DNA of 64,000 bases, from NCBI GenBank assembly GCA_945643635.1, contig CALZFC010000020.1, positions 4,254,501 to 4,318,500 of the forward strand, read 5' to 3'. A program made the position numbers and the translations under genes. Below the pieces are notes generated by a model that was given only the letters and a program-made list of their open reading frames with translations, ran no database searches and had not been told where the DNA came from. Position 1 is the first letter of the stretch. Each line of letters starts with the position of its first letter. Origin of the DNA: Allodiplogaster sudhausi. Its lineage: Eukaryota > Nematoda > Chromadorea > Rhabditida > Diplogasteridae. Shown in pieces: positions 15,429-27,167 of the stretch.

Positions 15429-16878
15429 CTATATGGCCTCAACATCGATGGTTCCGTTGGAAGAGAGGAACTCCTTCCAGTTGACATTCAGATTGTCAAC
15501 TTTGATCAGCGACAGCAGAATGAAGCAGTCGCCAGAAGCCGGCTCCAGAATCTGCAAATAATACCTGTTAAAACACTGATTGGGCGGTAATTTCACTTCA
15601 CATGTCGCAAGCTAACAATCTCAAATTCAAAGAAATTATTCAATTAATTGGTAATAAAGTATCACATTTAAAAACTAACGAAAGCATGGTTTCTCAAGAT
15701 AAATCTATCAATCTCCAATCAGAGATCTGTAATTCTTTGACACAGTAAGGGCAAAAAGGACGAGCAGAAAACAAGTGAGCTTGCCTCGAATTCGGCACTC
15801 TCCGGATTGATCGTCGAGGGAAACCGCTTAATCTCGCAAACGAAGGTATCGACTCGATTACCATTTCCCTTCTTCTTCTTCTTGCCCGTTTGCACTTCGA
15901 GAGAGAAGGCAAGTCCGGTCGACGTCAACTCAAACTTCGTGAACTGTCCGTTGGAGAGCAACTTCGACGGTGAACCAGGCTGAATAGAAGACCTTCACTC
16001 CTTCAAATTTTACCTTGATTAAGTGAACAAATCTTTCAAAACAATATGATTACCTAGTCTGGCTCTTAGACTTTTAAAAATTGTGTAGGATGACTCTATT
16101 TCTTGAAATCGGGAAGGAAAGAAAATGTAAGATGAATTTTCAAGGAAGGGATCATCAAAGTATTCCAATGTTGTAAATAAAGACTCGTATGGTGCATTTC
16201 ATATCGCAACGATCAGTAAGCCAGTGAAAAAAAACCAACTGTCATTAAATTCAATATGAACATGGTTAAAAGAGATATTTAAAGTTAAAAAAAACCTTCT
16301 TGAAATGGGTGACGATGGATCCAAAAAGAGACTTGCGCTTCCGGATGCCCTGCGCTTTGAACATCAACTGCACCTTTGTCCCGGAGTCCTGTGGAAGCGA
16401 GATCATCTCCTTCTATCTTTTCCCTGACTAATTCCCAATCAGATGTGGTCAGAGTGACTAAACCGGACCAGGCTAACACGTCTAAGTCACCCATCACTCA
16501 CTCTCCACAGGTGGAGGAGGGGAGATCGCGCTGTGAGATATGGCAAGCACTCTCAATTTGTCAACTTCATGGCCACAGATGGAGAACGGTGTGCACAACT
16601 TCTTGATCATCTAGAACTCTTCGCTCTCTCTCTCTCTCTCCCGCTGCATCCTTCATTTTTTCCTATTTTTCGTTCGGACCCAAAGTGTAATGGCGTGTCA
16701 TCGCTAAAGGGAGAAGGTAATGCCCACAACAACAAAACCATTACAAGTGAGATTCCAAAAGCAGCAAGCCTAGAAAAGGTGATTTCCGTGCCTGGACGAC
16801 GGAGACAGGGACGGAGCGGTCAGTGATCGATTCCTCTGATGAGGACTTGCGAGATGCTTGGAGCGAGCTGCTCGCCAT
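15429..16878 (-). CDS. Unknown protein, last gene of the DNMT2 cluster
   Basis: I do not recognise this gene. The start is the ATG at 16878, preceded by an A/G-rich leader (MASSSLQASRKSSSEESITD, Ser-rich). Likely later exons: about 16640-16505 (FSICGHEVDKLRVLAISHS), 16388-16296 (KVQLMFKAQGIRKRKSLFGS), 15980-15786 (FTKFELTSTGLAFSLEVQTG, then a KKKKKGNGN run and FVCEIKRFP) and 15548-15429 (ILEPASGDCFILLSLIKVDN, ending GTIDVEAI). Alternating hydrophobic/polar strands suggest a beta-rich fold, and the KKKKK run could be a nuclear signal. The junction between the second and third exons is not in phase with the best donor (GTGAGT), so the model there is provisional. The gene starts only about 60 bp after the stop of the gene upstream. 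Confidence 0.5.
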
Positions 16879-16938
16879 TCTTCTTCTTCTCTTTCACTTC
16901 GTTCTATCAGCTGCACTTCGCGAGAACACTCTCAAGCA

Positions 16939-17430
16939 TCACCGGACGGTGCCCACAAAGGCCCTGCAAATACTTAGATGCAATAAGTAAATAAATAAAC
17001 AGTGTCTTCGCACAGCGATTAATTCAACAACTGCCTTAAGATCACAAGCAACTGAAGAGTAATAAAGATCGCGGTGTCACTCACGGCCAGTTGGAAACGC
17101 AAGACGCAATCTGCTCCACAGCAGACTTGCCTTATAGGGCAATACAATAATGAGATGAGGAGGGGGGGGGGCGGTGGGGAGCAAATTACCCAGAAGTGCG
17201 GGGAAACCCAGGCGCACAATATTTGGTGCGCTCAAGTTATGTTCTGCAAAGTGCACCAAACTTCCCGCACAATCGGGCACCAAAACCACGGGAACAGTTG
17301 CAGTGCCTTCGCCGCCTCTTACACCGACAATAGTTGATTCAACAGCAGTCGATAAGTTGTGAATGCATCTTAGAGTAGGGACATGCGCAGCCCATAATAC
17401 AATTCGTACAGAGGAAGGCATCTGGCACAT
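16939..17430 (-). CDS. Unknown ~100-residue protein in the DNMT2 cluster
   Basis: Three exons in consistent phase: about 17430-17191 (MCQMPSSVRIVLW... to GFPALLG), about 17129-17088 (KSAVEQIASCVSNWP, donor GTGAGT) and 16966-16939 (AFVGTVR, stop). The product is about 101 residues, soluble, with hydrophobic strands (TVPVVLVPDCAGSLVHF) and no recognised motif. Start 17430 is chosen because its ATG lies just downstream of the preceding gene's stop; 17421 (MPSSV) is an alternative. Only about 23 bp separate it from the preceding stop and 60 bp from the next ATG, which suggests co-transcription. Confidence 0.5.
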
Positions 17431-17453
17431 TTATCTTCATTCGGATTGCAGCC

Positions 17454-18086
17454 TTAGCGGCATGACAAGGAATGGGCTCGCTCGGTTATGAACATGGAAC
17501 GAATAACAAAAAGAGTCAGAATGGCGAGGGTGACGACTGCAGTGAATAAAAACGACACGGAACGGTGACTAATGCTCACTTTCGCAACTCTGTGGGAAAG
17601 CGCCTTACCCTCCTCTCTCTCTCTCTCTCTCCTCACTTCTCTTATTCTCTTCCCCTCTCTCGTCCTCTCCTGTTGTCACTCCTCTCTTCCGTTCTCTCTT
17701 TTCCCTCCTTCGTCTGTTGACTTTGACACTGCCAAGAAAGAAGCGGTAAAGTGTAAGGATATCGCGCACTAAACGCACTTCCAGAGATGAAAGCATTCTC
17801 AGAAATGTTTGAGTTGCTGAAGGATGCGACCCTGACAATGGAGGGGAATAAACTGCAGAGCTGCCTAGAATAAAGGTAGGAAAGGAAAATGACGCAGAGA
17901 GTGTCGGTTACACTTCAAGACAACGATCATAGCAAACAAACCATCAACAAATGTTACTAAATCAAAGTAGACGAAAGTGGTCAACACCCGGGGAATAACA
18001 TATGAGACATTTTGCTCACCATTGGAATAACGACGAGCGGCCGCGATAACCGCCATATCCATGACAATTACTAACGAAAGAATCAT
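17454..18086 (-). CDS. Small protein with a C-terminal membrane anchor, DNMT2 cluster
   Basis: Three exons can be joined in phase. Exon 1 starts at ATG 18086 or 18062 (MDMAVIAAARRYSNG). Exon 2 is about 17873-17723 (SSAVYSPPLSGSHPSATQ, then LRMLSSLEVRLVRDILTLYR). Exon 3 is about 17588-17454. The last exon encodes one strong hydrophobic helix (FLFTAVVTLAILTLFVIR) followed by a short basic tail (RAHSLSCR), so a single-pass, tail-anchored protein of about 100 residues is predicted. I do not recognise the family; a SNARE-like protein was considered but no SNARE heptad pattern is clear. The start lies about 18 bp after the DNMT2 stop. Confidence 0.45.
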
Positions 18087-18104
18087 AATAGGATATCCCC
18101 ACTA

Positions 18105-19328
18105 TTAGGATTGTGAAGATTGCAGCAGGTGTTTTAGCAGCGAGTGAACAACAAGGACATTGACAGAGTTTCCAAGGGCGCGGTAGAGTTGTTTTCTGGT
18201 GGTGGACTCTGGCCAGGAAAATGAGGCAGGGAAGGCCATGAGATTGGCAACTTCCCGAGGAGAGAAGAGTCTCGTTCTTCCATCGGGAAGAGCATGCAAC
18301 GACCCGCAGCCAGTTCTGTACTGGCCGTATGATTTTGTGAAGCAGGAGGAACTTGTGGCAGAAGGGGAAACAGCCTTGGCTCCTTCCGCAGCCGTGGATT
18401 CGACTGCGAGCGTCGGATCCTTTTCCAACTCCTCGCTACATACAAAGTCACCGAGGGTGCGGGGAGCTATTGCACTAGAGCAGGAGGGTAATACCCGTCC
18501 GATATTCATCGTGTAGACTGGTGGATGAGCTGAGCAGCGAGCGAGGAGATAATAGCGTGGTCGAGTGTTTGGCACACCGAACTGCGTAGGGCACAGAATA
18601 TACTCCTAAATAATTAAATGTCTGATTGCTATTTAAAATTACGAATAAGGAAAATAACAACAACATCTAAATAACTGACCGAATGCAAAATTAATATAGA
18701 AAAATACCTCAATTTCGTATGCTGTGCTAAGGGTGGATGTGACAAGTTGGTGCATAGAAGTTCCCTCGAATCCACAAACATTCTCGAGGAATAGAAAGCG
18801 TGGAGGATTAGACATCTCCAAGATCCGGGTCATAAGAGACTTTAGCGAGTCACAACGGCGGTCTTCTTCGCCAAGTTGAAGGCCTTTCCTGACAATATTC
18901 ATGAATGTACGGTTGATTTACACTTGAAATTGTACCGCACAAGGTAAAGGGCTGACAGGGTGGAGACATTGTCCAGACATCAACATTCATTTCGTCAAGA
19001 ACTTCGCGGGAGAGGCTCTTAAATGGGAATGGCTTTTAAAGTTGCAATCGAAATAGGCAAAACCTCATGACTTGACAGTGCTCACCTGGATATTCTTCTG
19101 GCATAACCTTGTGCCAGGGAAATTATGTGCGTAGATGGCATTGGTTGTTGTGTTGATGTCATACGCGGCAACAACTTCGCATGCCAAGTTATCTGTTCAA
19201 GTAAAATTAGTTACTCCGAACAGTAGAAAGAAAAACACCGTATATCCACATCAAGTAGGATTAGAACCTGATAAGGCATAATGAACACCGCCGATTCCAC
19301 AGTAGAATTCTAGGACGCGTAGAACCAT
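18105..19328 (-). CDS. TRDMT1: tRNA (cytosine-38-C5)-methyltransferase DNMT2
   Basis: The enzyme methylates C38 of tRNA-Asp (and some other tRNAs) using S-adenosylmethionine. Five exons: 19328-19268 (MVLRVLEFYCGIGGVHYALS, motif I), 19192-19086 (CEVVAAYDINTTTNAIY, motif II), 19032-18936 (VWTMSPPCQPFT, motif IV with the catalytic Cys), about 18890-18708 (RFLFLENVCGFEG, motif VI ENV) and 18608-18105. The last exon holds the DNMT2-specific target-recognition CFT motif (CFTKSYGQY), FSPREVANLMAFPASF (motif IX) and RALGNSVNVLVV (motif X). The family is thus complete at roughly normal length. The exon 3/4 junction is not in phase with the most obvious AG and needs transcript support. The gene leads a tight four-gene minus-strand cluster. 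Confidence 0.95.
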
Positions 19329-19484
19329 CGCTATTTCACGAGGCAAGAAAAAAACAACCTAAATAATATAAAATGTTTAAAGGAAACTGAAAGTGTTTAA
19401 ACGAAAAAATGTACATATCGCGATATAACTGCGAGCATCAGATTCATGTTTTAAGCCGAAATGTCACCACTGGAAAAAGGTTTG

Positions 19485-19974
19485 GGTACTATTCAACTAT
19501 TTCGCCCCCAGATGTCAAATTTTTTTTTTAAACTTTTTTTTCGCTGAAAATCACTCCAGGGGGGTTTTCGGGCACGGGGAACACGAATATCATATTCATT
19601 TCTTATCATGACGTCATTTTCCCGAGTTACGGTAAGTTTACGGTATATGACCATTTGTTCCAAACTACGTGTAAACCATGTCATAGGTATCACTTTAAAA
19701 GGAGAATACGAATATACTGTCTGAGGATCAACGAAGTTAACATTAAATGAACAGTATATTCGTATTCTCCTTTTAGAATCATACCTATGACATGGTTTAC
19801 ACGTAGTTTGGAACAAAATGGTCATACACCGTAAACTTACCGTAACTCGGGAAAATGACGTCATGATAAGAAATGAATATGATATTCGTGTTCCCCGTGC
19901 CCGAAAACCCCCCTGGAGTGATTTTCAGCAAAAAAAAAATTTGACTTGTGGGGTCGAAATAGTTGAATAGCTCC
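19485..19974. mobile_element. 490-bp foldback/MITE-like inverted repeat
   Basis: Two near-identical inverted arms of about 228 bp flank a roughly 30-bp loop (around 19720-19750). The ends read GGTACTATTCAACTATTTCG on the left and, inward from the right, GGAGCTATTCAACTATTTCG. An 8-bp direct repeat AAGGTTTG flanks it (19477-19484 and 19975-19982), as expected for target-site duplication (8 bp is typical of hAT or P elements). It has no coding capacity. It lies in the spacer between the divergent DNMT2 and IRAK-like genes. Confidence 0.88.
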
Positions 19975-20375
19975 AAGGTTTGAAGAATGAAGAAGAGAAA
20001 GGTGGAGAAAAAATGGGACAGAGAAAAAACTCGCACAAAAAAGAACATGTACGCAGCCTTGATTTAGAAAACTGAAATATTTCTTTTTAATACTAAATTC
20101 GAAATTTCTCATTTACTAATTTACGGTTACGGACAAGCGTAAGTTTTCAAACCTTTTACGGCAAACCCGAAAGAGTCTTTCATTCAGATACTTTTTAGTG
20201 GATTTCTGGCTGATTGCCATTTTCACAATGTGGAGAATGGTGTTTATCGCTTAGTTGACTGTTGCGGAGACATCTAAACTGTTTACTTTCCATCTCGAAC
20301 ATGTTGCTTTCATTTACGCCTTGTTTCTGTTGTTATATAGTTTTTCCGCACTATCTCAGTCGTATTTGAGAGAGA

Positions 20376-22766
20376 ATGGAAGAGGAGCGCCAAGACTCTC
20401 CTCTGATTCATGTCATGGCGCATGAGTTGATGCAACGGCTCTGCGAAATTCTCGATGCTGGTGACATCTGGGTCGAGCTAGGTTATCTCTCTTTTTGTCC
20501 GTAGAGATCTTCTAAAGTTGGCATATTGATCCCGGGATTTGATGGGTTAGCTATTGTTTTCCCAACTCATTTTACAAGCTCCTAGAATATTTTTTTCTTT
20601 TAGCTCCCCTGATGCCAGACATAACAGCGGCCGACGTGGAATGCTGTCGGAAGTATGCTGACCAGGGTAGTTCTTCTCGCTTTCTACTCCGAGTCTGGGC
20701 AAGCAAGGGCTATTCCATTCTCGACTTGTACAATCTCTTTGCGATTGCTCGTCTCGTGCGCTGCATGCAGTTGATACGTTCTGAAGGTGCACTCTCATGA
20801 CCAACTTAATAAGTGTCTCTGGTTTTGCCAGCGAGTCCCGGTTCCTTCATGTAATCTCTGTACTTGAGTTCCTCAGCAGTACCACTACTTGGAGACATAC
20901 TACGCACCGAATACGGAGGAAGAAACGCCCAAGCCACACTCGGTCACATCGAAATCGCATCAGGTTTATTATATGATAGACCAGCGCGATTTGACGAAAA
21001 CATTCTGTTTATTTTGTAGGCGACTGGCGGCGGTTCGAGCAGCAGAAGTCACCTAAGCGCGCGAGCATCCGGAATGTCCACATCAACCGTTGGCCAGTCC
21101 AACTCTGCTGCCAGGTTTTCTCGACTCTGTTATTTCACTCGCTTATTAAATAAATAATAAGATTACTATTTGATGTCTTGTTTTCCAGTCTTGCTTCTGA
21201 CGCCAGTTTGTTCAACGGCCTCAAGAATACTCCGCCTGCTCCTTATGGAGAATTGATGGTATATGCAAGCTTTGAACACTTGTTTGTTAAATTGTTGCAT
21301 TCGATGTTTATTTTACGTCAAGGATGTATTTTGTGTTATAGGCAGCGACCAACAACTTTTCTCCAAGCAACATCATCGGCAAGGGTGGCTACGGTGTTGT
21401 GTACCGAGGAGAGTGGAAGCAACTCGACGTGGCTATTAAGCGACTTCTCGCAGAAGGCAGAGGCGTTGTGAGTTTGGTTAACATTCCTGCTTATCCTGGG
21501 CCGTGACCTTATTCTGTAGGGAGCTTGTGATTGAGATTTCCTTCTTTCTTTTCTATCTTTCCTTGCTGTTGCAGCAAGAGAAGGAGCGCCTGCGCCAGAG
21601 TCTGCAAGAGTTGAACATCTTGGCTCGTTTTCGTCACGACAACATAATCCCAGTGTACGCGTACTCCCTGGATGGAAACGAGCCCTGCCTGGTCTACCAG
21701 TTCATGGCCAATGGTTCACTCGACGATAGACTGCAGTGCAAGGTAAGACTCGTTCTCTTTGTCGATCTCTTTTCACTTCTTTACTTTCTTCAGAAGGGAA
21801 GTCGTCCCCTGACATGGTCAGAGAAGGGCCGAATTGCACGCGGGACTGCCTCTGCCCTCTTCTATCTCCACTCCATCTCCCGTTGCCCCGTCATCCATGG
21901 AGATGTCAAGACGGCGAACATCCTTCTTGACAGACACATGGAGGCGAAACTCGGAGATTTCGGCCTCAGTCGCCAAGGACAGGTTGTTCATTCAGAAGAC
22001 ATTTTTGCTGTTTGATCATACTTGATAGGGTACGTGTCATAGTTACGATCTAGTTACTGTTAAGCTTCTTTATTTCTTCACTTTGAGGTGGAAATGGATA
22101 CAGAAGAGAAGGGCGTTCTGATTGCATCGCACATCAAAGGAACACTCGCTTATCTTCCTCCCGAGTTTATCAACACAAAGATTCTGTCGACTAAACTGGA
22201 TGTTTATTCATTCGGAATAGTTCTTCTGGAAATTGCGACAGGTCAATTTTCTATTAATGTATTTTCCATCACTTATTTGTATATTTACGCAAAGATGATG
22301 AAGAGTGGCTTCTGTGGCAGGCCTCCGAGCTTTTGTCGATTCTCGCAAACCCCAGAACCTGGTCGACTTTTGCGAAGAAATCAATTTAAAGCTGCTCTCG
22401 TCTCCAGTGCTTTTTGAAATGTGGAGTGACAAGAGAACTCCACTTGATGAAGGTTTTCAGTTGCTTTTTGTTATTTTAGTGGATTCTTGAATAATCCTAA
22501 TTTAATATTGTTGTCGAACAATCAGTAAATTGTTCCCTGAACTACGAATAACGGTGGAGCTAGTCTAATATTGTTATTGAATCTGAAAACAAGAGATTAG
22601 TTGTTCTTTGATGGAAACGCTAAGAAGAGTCGCTCGACCACTTTCAGCTGTCCGAACCGAGGTGTTCGAGAAGTTGTGGAGCCTTGGCCTTCGCTGTGCT
22701 GAACGGGACCGACTCGCTAGGCCAAATTCGAATGATGTCCTCTCTCAGTTAAGGGGATTCGATTGA
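20376..22766 (+). CDS. IRAK/Pelle-like death-domain Ser/Thr kinase
   Basis: A cytosolic kinase of Toll/IL-1 receptor signalling, recruited through death-domain contacts with MyD88-type adaptors. Exons 1-2 (20376-20483, 20604-20786) encode a death domain ([14 protein letters not shown]..., [20 protein letters not shown]). A Ser/Gly-rich linker follows (20880-21258). The kinase domain then runs from 21341: [20 protein letters not shown] (Gly loop), VAIKRL (Lys), [27 protein letters not shown] (catalytic loop with the HGD typical of IRAK/Pelle instead of HRD), [15 protein letters not shown], and [15 protein letters not shown]. It ends LSQLRGFD. One junction (exon 2 to exon 3, 20786/20880) is off by one in phase with the obvious sites and is unresolved. 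Confidence 0.9.
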
Positions 22767-22974
22767 AGCATGCGAGAGTCTTTCTCATATATCAGATTAA
22801 AGTAGGAAAGATAATTATTTATATTAGGGCTTATTTTGTACATATTGTTCCATTCCTTGTTGTGCATATTTTTCCCTATTCTGGTGTATAAAAGTTTCCA
22901 GGATGAAAATGTTATCCGCTTCGCTGAAATGTTTTTGAAATCTCCGAAGTATATCGTTGAAGTGTTTGTGGTAA

Positions 22975-24244
22975 ATGGAGGGTAAGAGTACGGTAGTGGC
23001 GATGGCGCGCCCTCCGCCAGTGGAGTCATTTCCATCACGGGAAGAGAACGAGTTCCTCGTCTTGATCCGGCCTGGAATGGTTTACAACTTCCGAGGAGTT
23101 GCTAATGTCAAGTGTATTGCGGGTCATGTTGTGGTAAGTAATTGGATAAGTATTTTGTAGATGTTTTTCTCATATGTTATCTTTAGAGAGCCCTCTCTAG
23201 TCTTTGTAAAGATGAGCCTTAAAAGAGAATGAAGCTGTTGAGAATAAATTACACCGCCTTTCTAGATCTCTCGTGCAGTTTTATCAGAAGCAAAGCCAAC
23301 GGTAGCCGGTCTCTCCATCTCCGCTCCATGGAGAATGAGTCAGCCCGTCAGACACTCTTTTATCCTTCTGGAATGATAGAAGTAATTGCCTCGGTTGTGG
23401 TAGTCAGATGTTTCCTTAAGTAATTATAAGTAATTATGCTATCATCTTCTTTAGCTGAACATTGTCTGCGCCCCGAAACCGAGTGAACTGACACCATACA
23501 GGCTGAAGCATCGTATCCACGAGGTTTCCATGCGCTTTTGATAGCTAGAAGTGCTGGTATTTCTATAAAAGGACAAGAGACCATGTTTACTGATCGTTAT
23601 TAGATTTCTGTAATTTTTTAAAATTAGGTGTTGATATGCTTTTAATGTGATCCTGGCAATAGGATTTAAAACCAAATATATGCAGGTATCACCGGCAGCT
23701 GATGTCATAATGAAAACAATGGAGCAGTTACAAGCTCCTGCCGCCGTTCTCCTTATCCACATCCTCCCCTCCACCGCTGCCAGTCTCGCTCGCTTCATTT
23801 GCGAGGTTACATCGATGTATTCTTTAAAACATCATTAAATTAAGCCAGGGTACTTTGGCGGCTCTATTGAAGTGTAAAAGAAAGGCCTTCCTTAAAATGT
23901 AGGTCAAAAGAGTGAGTAAAATGAATGCAGCGAAAAAAAAATTTTTTTTTTTTCGAAATTTTTTTTATCGTGTGGCATCTGACGATTACCCAATACTCCA
24001 ATAAAAATTAACTTTAAGTCCTGCAGGATCTCTTTGTTGCGCCGTATCACGGACTAGTTCTACCGTATGCTTTGTGCACCGTATATCTTCCAGAAGTCCC
24101 GCCAACGCTATACACGCACACTAGCAGAAAGGCCATTGAGGAAGCATCGCTCAAAATGATTTCTTCTCTCGGTTAGTAGATGGAGACTACTACAGTAATT
24201 TAGCTCTCTCTCTCTCTCTCTCTCTCTGTCTCCCTTTATTTGCA

Positions 24245-24284
<40 letters not shown>

Positions 24285-27125
24285 CCTTTATTTTTTCCCT
24301 TTAAGAAAGTTTCTTCCCAAGGTGTCCGTCTTCCCAATCACATCCTCCGCCTCAAACGTAAGCGCTATCAATCTTGGCTCAACATGTTAGCCCTTGACTC
24401 TGACTCATCCCGCTCAGCTTATGCATCAGCCAATGCCCTTTATTATAAAGCTATGGATAAGTATTCTAGCAACGTAGAGAAACATGTCATTAAATCCAAT
24501 AACAAGTCCCTCTTCTTCCGATTCATGCGTAACCGTATATCATCCAAGCCTCGAGGAGTCGACTCCCTCACTTCCCCCTCAGGCTCCTCTTGTTTCACGG
24601 ATAAGGATAAGGCCCAACTTCTTGCCGACACCTTCGCTTCTGCCTATACCATTGACAATGGCTCCTTCCCTTCGTTGCCACCCAATCATCGTTTCCGTCC
24701 TCCTTCTGATTTTTCTATAAATTTCCCTCGTCATGAAATCTGTCGTCTCATTCAGTCTTGGAAGAGCTCATCTTGTAAAACCCCAGATAATTTTAATTTG
24801 CTTTTTATCAAGAACTTAGCTATCCCCATCTCTGAAGCCCTCGAATATATCTTTGATTATTCCTATGCCACTTCCTCTGTCCCCTCAGCATGGAAATCGT
24901 CAATAGTTATCCCCATTAAGAAGAAGCAACCTTACTCTGACCCTTCCAACTATCGCCCCATTTCTATAACCTCCCTATTTTCGCGCCTTTTTGAAAGAAT
25001 GCTTTGTAGGAAACTCTATTCTTTTTGCAACGATGCACATATTATTCCTGATCAACAATATGGCTTTAGGCCAAAACGCTCCATCGATTTCCAAATGTTA
25101 AGTTGTCTCGAATTATGGACCTCCGCAATGGCTAACTCTCAGTTCACTGATGTAATTTACTTTGATCACTCCCGTGCTTTTGATCGTGTTTCTCACCCCA
25201 AGCTTATCCATAAACTTAGTCTTCTTTCTCTCCCGCCTAAGTGTATTTCTTGGATCGCCTCCTTCCTTAGTAATCGCACCTTTTCTGTCCGTGTCGCCTC
25301 CTCCCTCTCGCCCCCTCTTCCTGTCACTAGCGGAATCCCGCAAGGAACAGTTCTTGGTCCTCTCCTTTTTATCCTTTTTACTAGCGACCTTCCCTCTCTT
25401 ATCTCTTTACATGATGTACATTCTAGTTGCTTCGCTGACGATCTCAAGATTTTTCGCTCATTTACTAAGTCTTCTTCTAATGCTCCCCTTCAGGCGGCCA
25501 TTGACGAAGTCGCATCCTGGGCCAACAAATGGCAACTCCCTCTCGCCCCCTCAAGTGTTCCGTTCTCCATTTAGGCAAATCAAACCCCAAGCTACCTTAC
25601 CACCTTAACGGCGCTCCCCTTACCCCAGTGGACAACATCCGAGATCTCGGCATCATTATAGACTCCACTCTTTCCTTTTCATCCCACTGCGCGCATCTTG
25701 CTAACAAGGCTATAACCAAATGTCACCCCATCATCCGCTCCCTCCGTTCCAAAAACAAGGATACCGTTGTTTCCGCTTATACTCTGTACATTCGCCCTTT
25801 GCTCGAATCCTCCGCCATTGTCTTTTCTCCCCGACTTAAGAAAGATATCCTTCGTCTGGAACGCATCCAGAACTATTTTACCCGTTTTATTTTCCGCCGT
25901 TGTTTTGGTTACAGCAATCGCGCTGATATTCCTAACAATGCTACCCGTAACAAGGCTCTTTCCCTCCCCTCTCTCTTATCTCGCAGACAACATTCTGATT
26001 TTACACTTGCGCGTCGTCTTGTATTTGGCCACAGGCGTAGTACCCGCGGCCTTTCCTTCATCCTTGCTTACCCATCCACTCGCTCCTCCGTTCGTAACCA
26101 TTCGTTTTTCATCAGATCCGCGAAAGCTTTCAACAGCCTGGCCAAGCACTCACCTCCCGCCTCCCTCTCCTCCCCATCTGCGATACCATTGCAATAGCCC
26201 ACATATACTGTATTGTAATCATATGTACTGTATCTTCTTATGTATACCATATCATGCATTGCTTTATCACTTATACACATATCTTCATTAACACGTGGCA
26301 GCAGCAGGTAAATAAATAAATAAATCAATCAATCAATCAAATGAAGAGAAAACAGTTTTCAGATGGGACAGGCCGTGTCTGTTGCATTGTGACGGGGGTG
26401 AAGAATTCTGGAAAATCGACGTTCCTCCGATTTCTTATCAACGATCTCCTTTCATGGTTTCTTTGCTTTCCTCATATTTCGTTATACTCTACAATGCCTT
26501 ACTGTAAGTCAAAACTGTTTTATTAATAAAGCGATAATGACGCGCAACTGTACTGGATGGACACGGATGTCGGCCAGAGCGAGTTCACTCCCGCCGGCTG
26601 CATCTCCTTCACTCTTGTGGACAAGCCCATTCTTGGTAGGACCCAATTACTCATCATACTGTAGCGTCTTATATTAGTTAACAATGGGATGATAATGGTG
26701 CTGGCCTCATGAACATCATACAAAAGTAAATTAGAGCGAAAATCTCCTTGTACTTCTGAAGGTTGGGAAGTAATTTTTCGTTTTAATGTAGTATTTGTCT
26801 TTTAGACCCACCGTTCTTTCATCAGAAGTCTCACTTCAAGGACGCGATGTTCTATGGAGACCTTTCACCGAAATATGACGTTGACAGGTGGCTTAAGGAG
26901 GCAATTTAACCATAGAAACTTTTATAAGCTTAGGCCGATGGATGGGAACGTTATTTTTGGTTTAGTATTAATATGGATATATCTTCTTGGAGGTTTAATC
27001 GTATGTTTGATGCATTATTCGAGAGATTCGTCACTTCATCTACGAACCGATCAATTCTCTTCATCAATACGATGGGGTGGCTTGAAGGTATGTCGAGATT
27101 GTTCTTTTCTACTCACAGTTTGGAC

Positions 27126-27167
<42 letters not shown>

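Noticed and set aside
17454..18086. Identification of the small tail-anchored protein as a SNARE (Bet1/Use1 type)
   Set aside because: No heptad pattern with a central Gln or Arg could be seen before the membrane helix.
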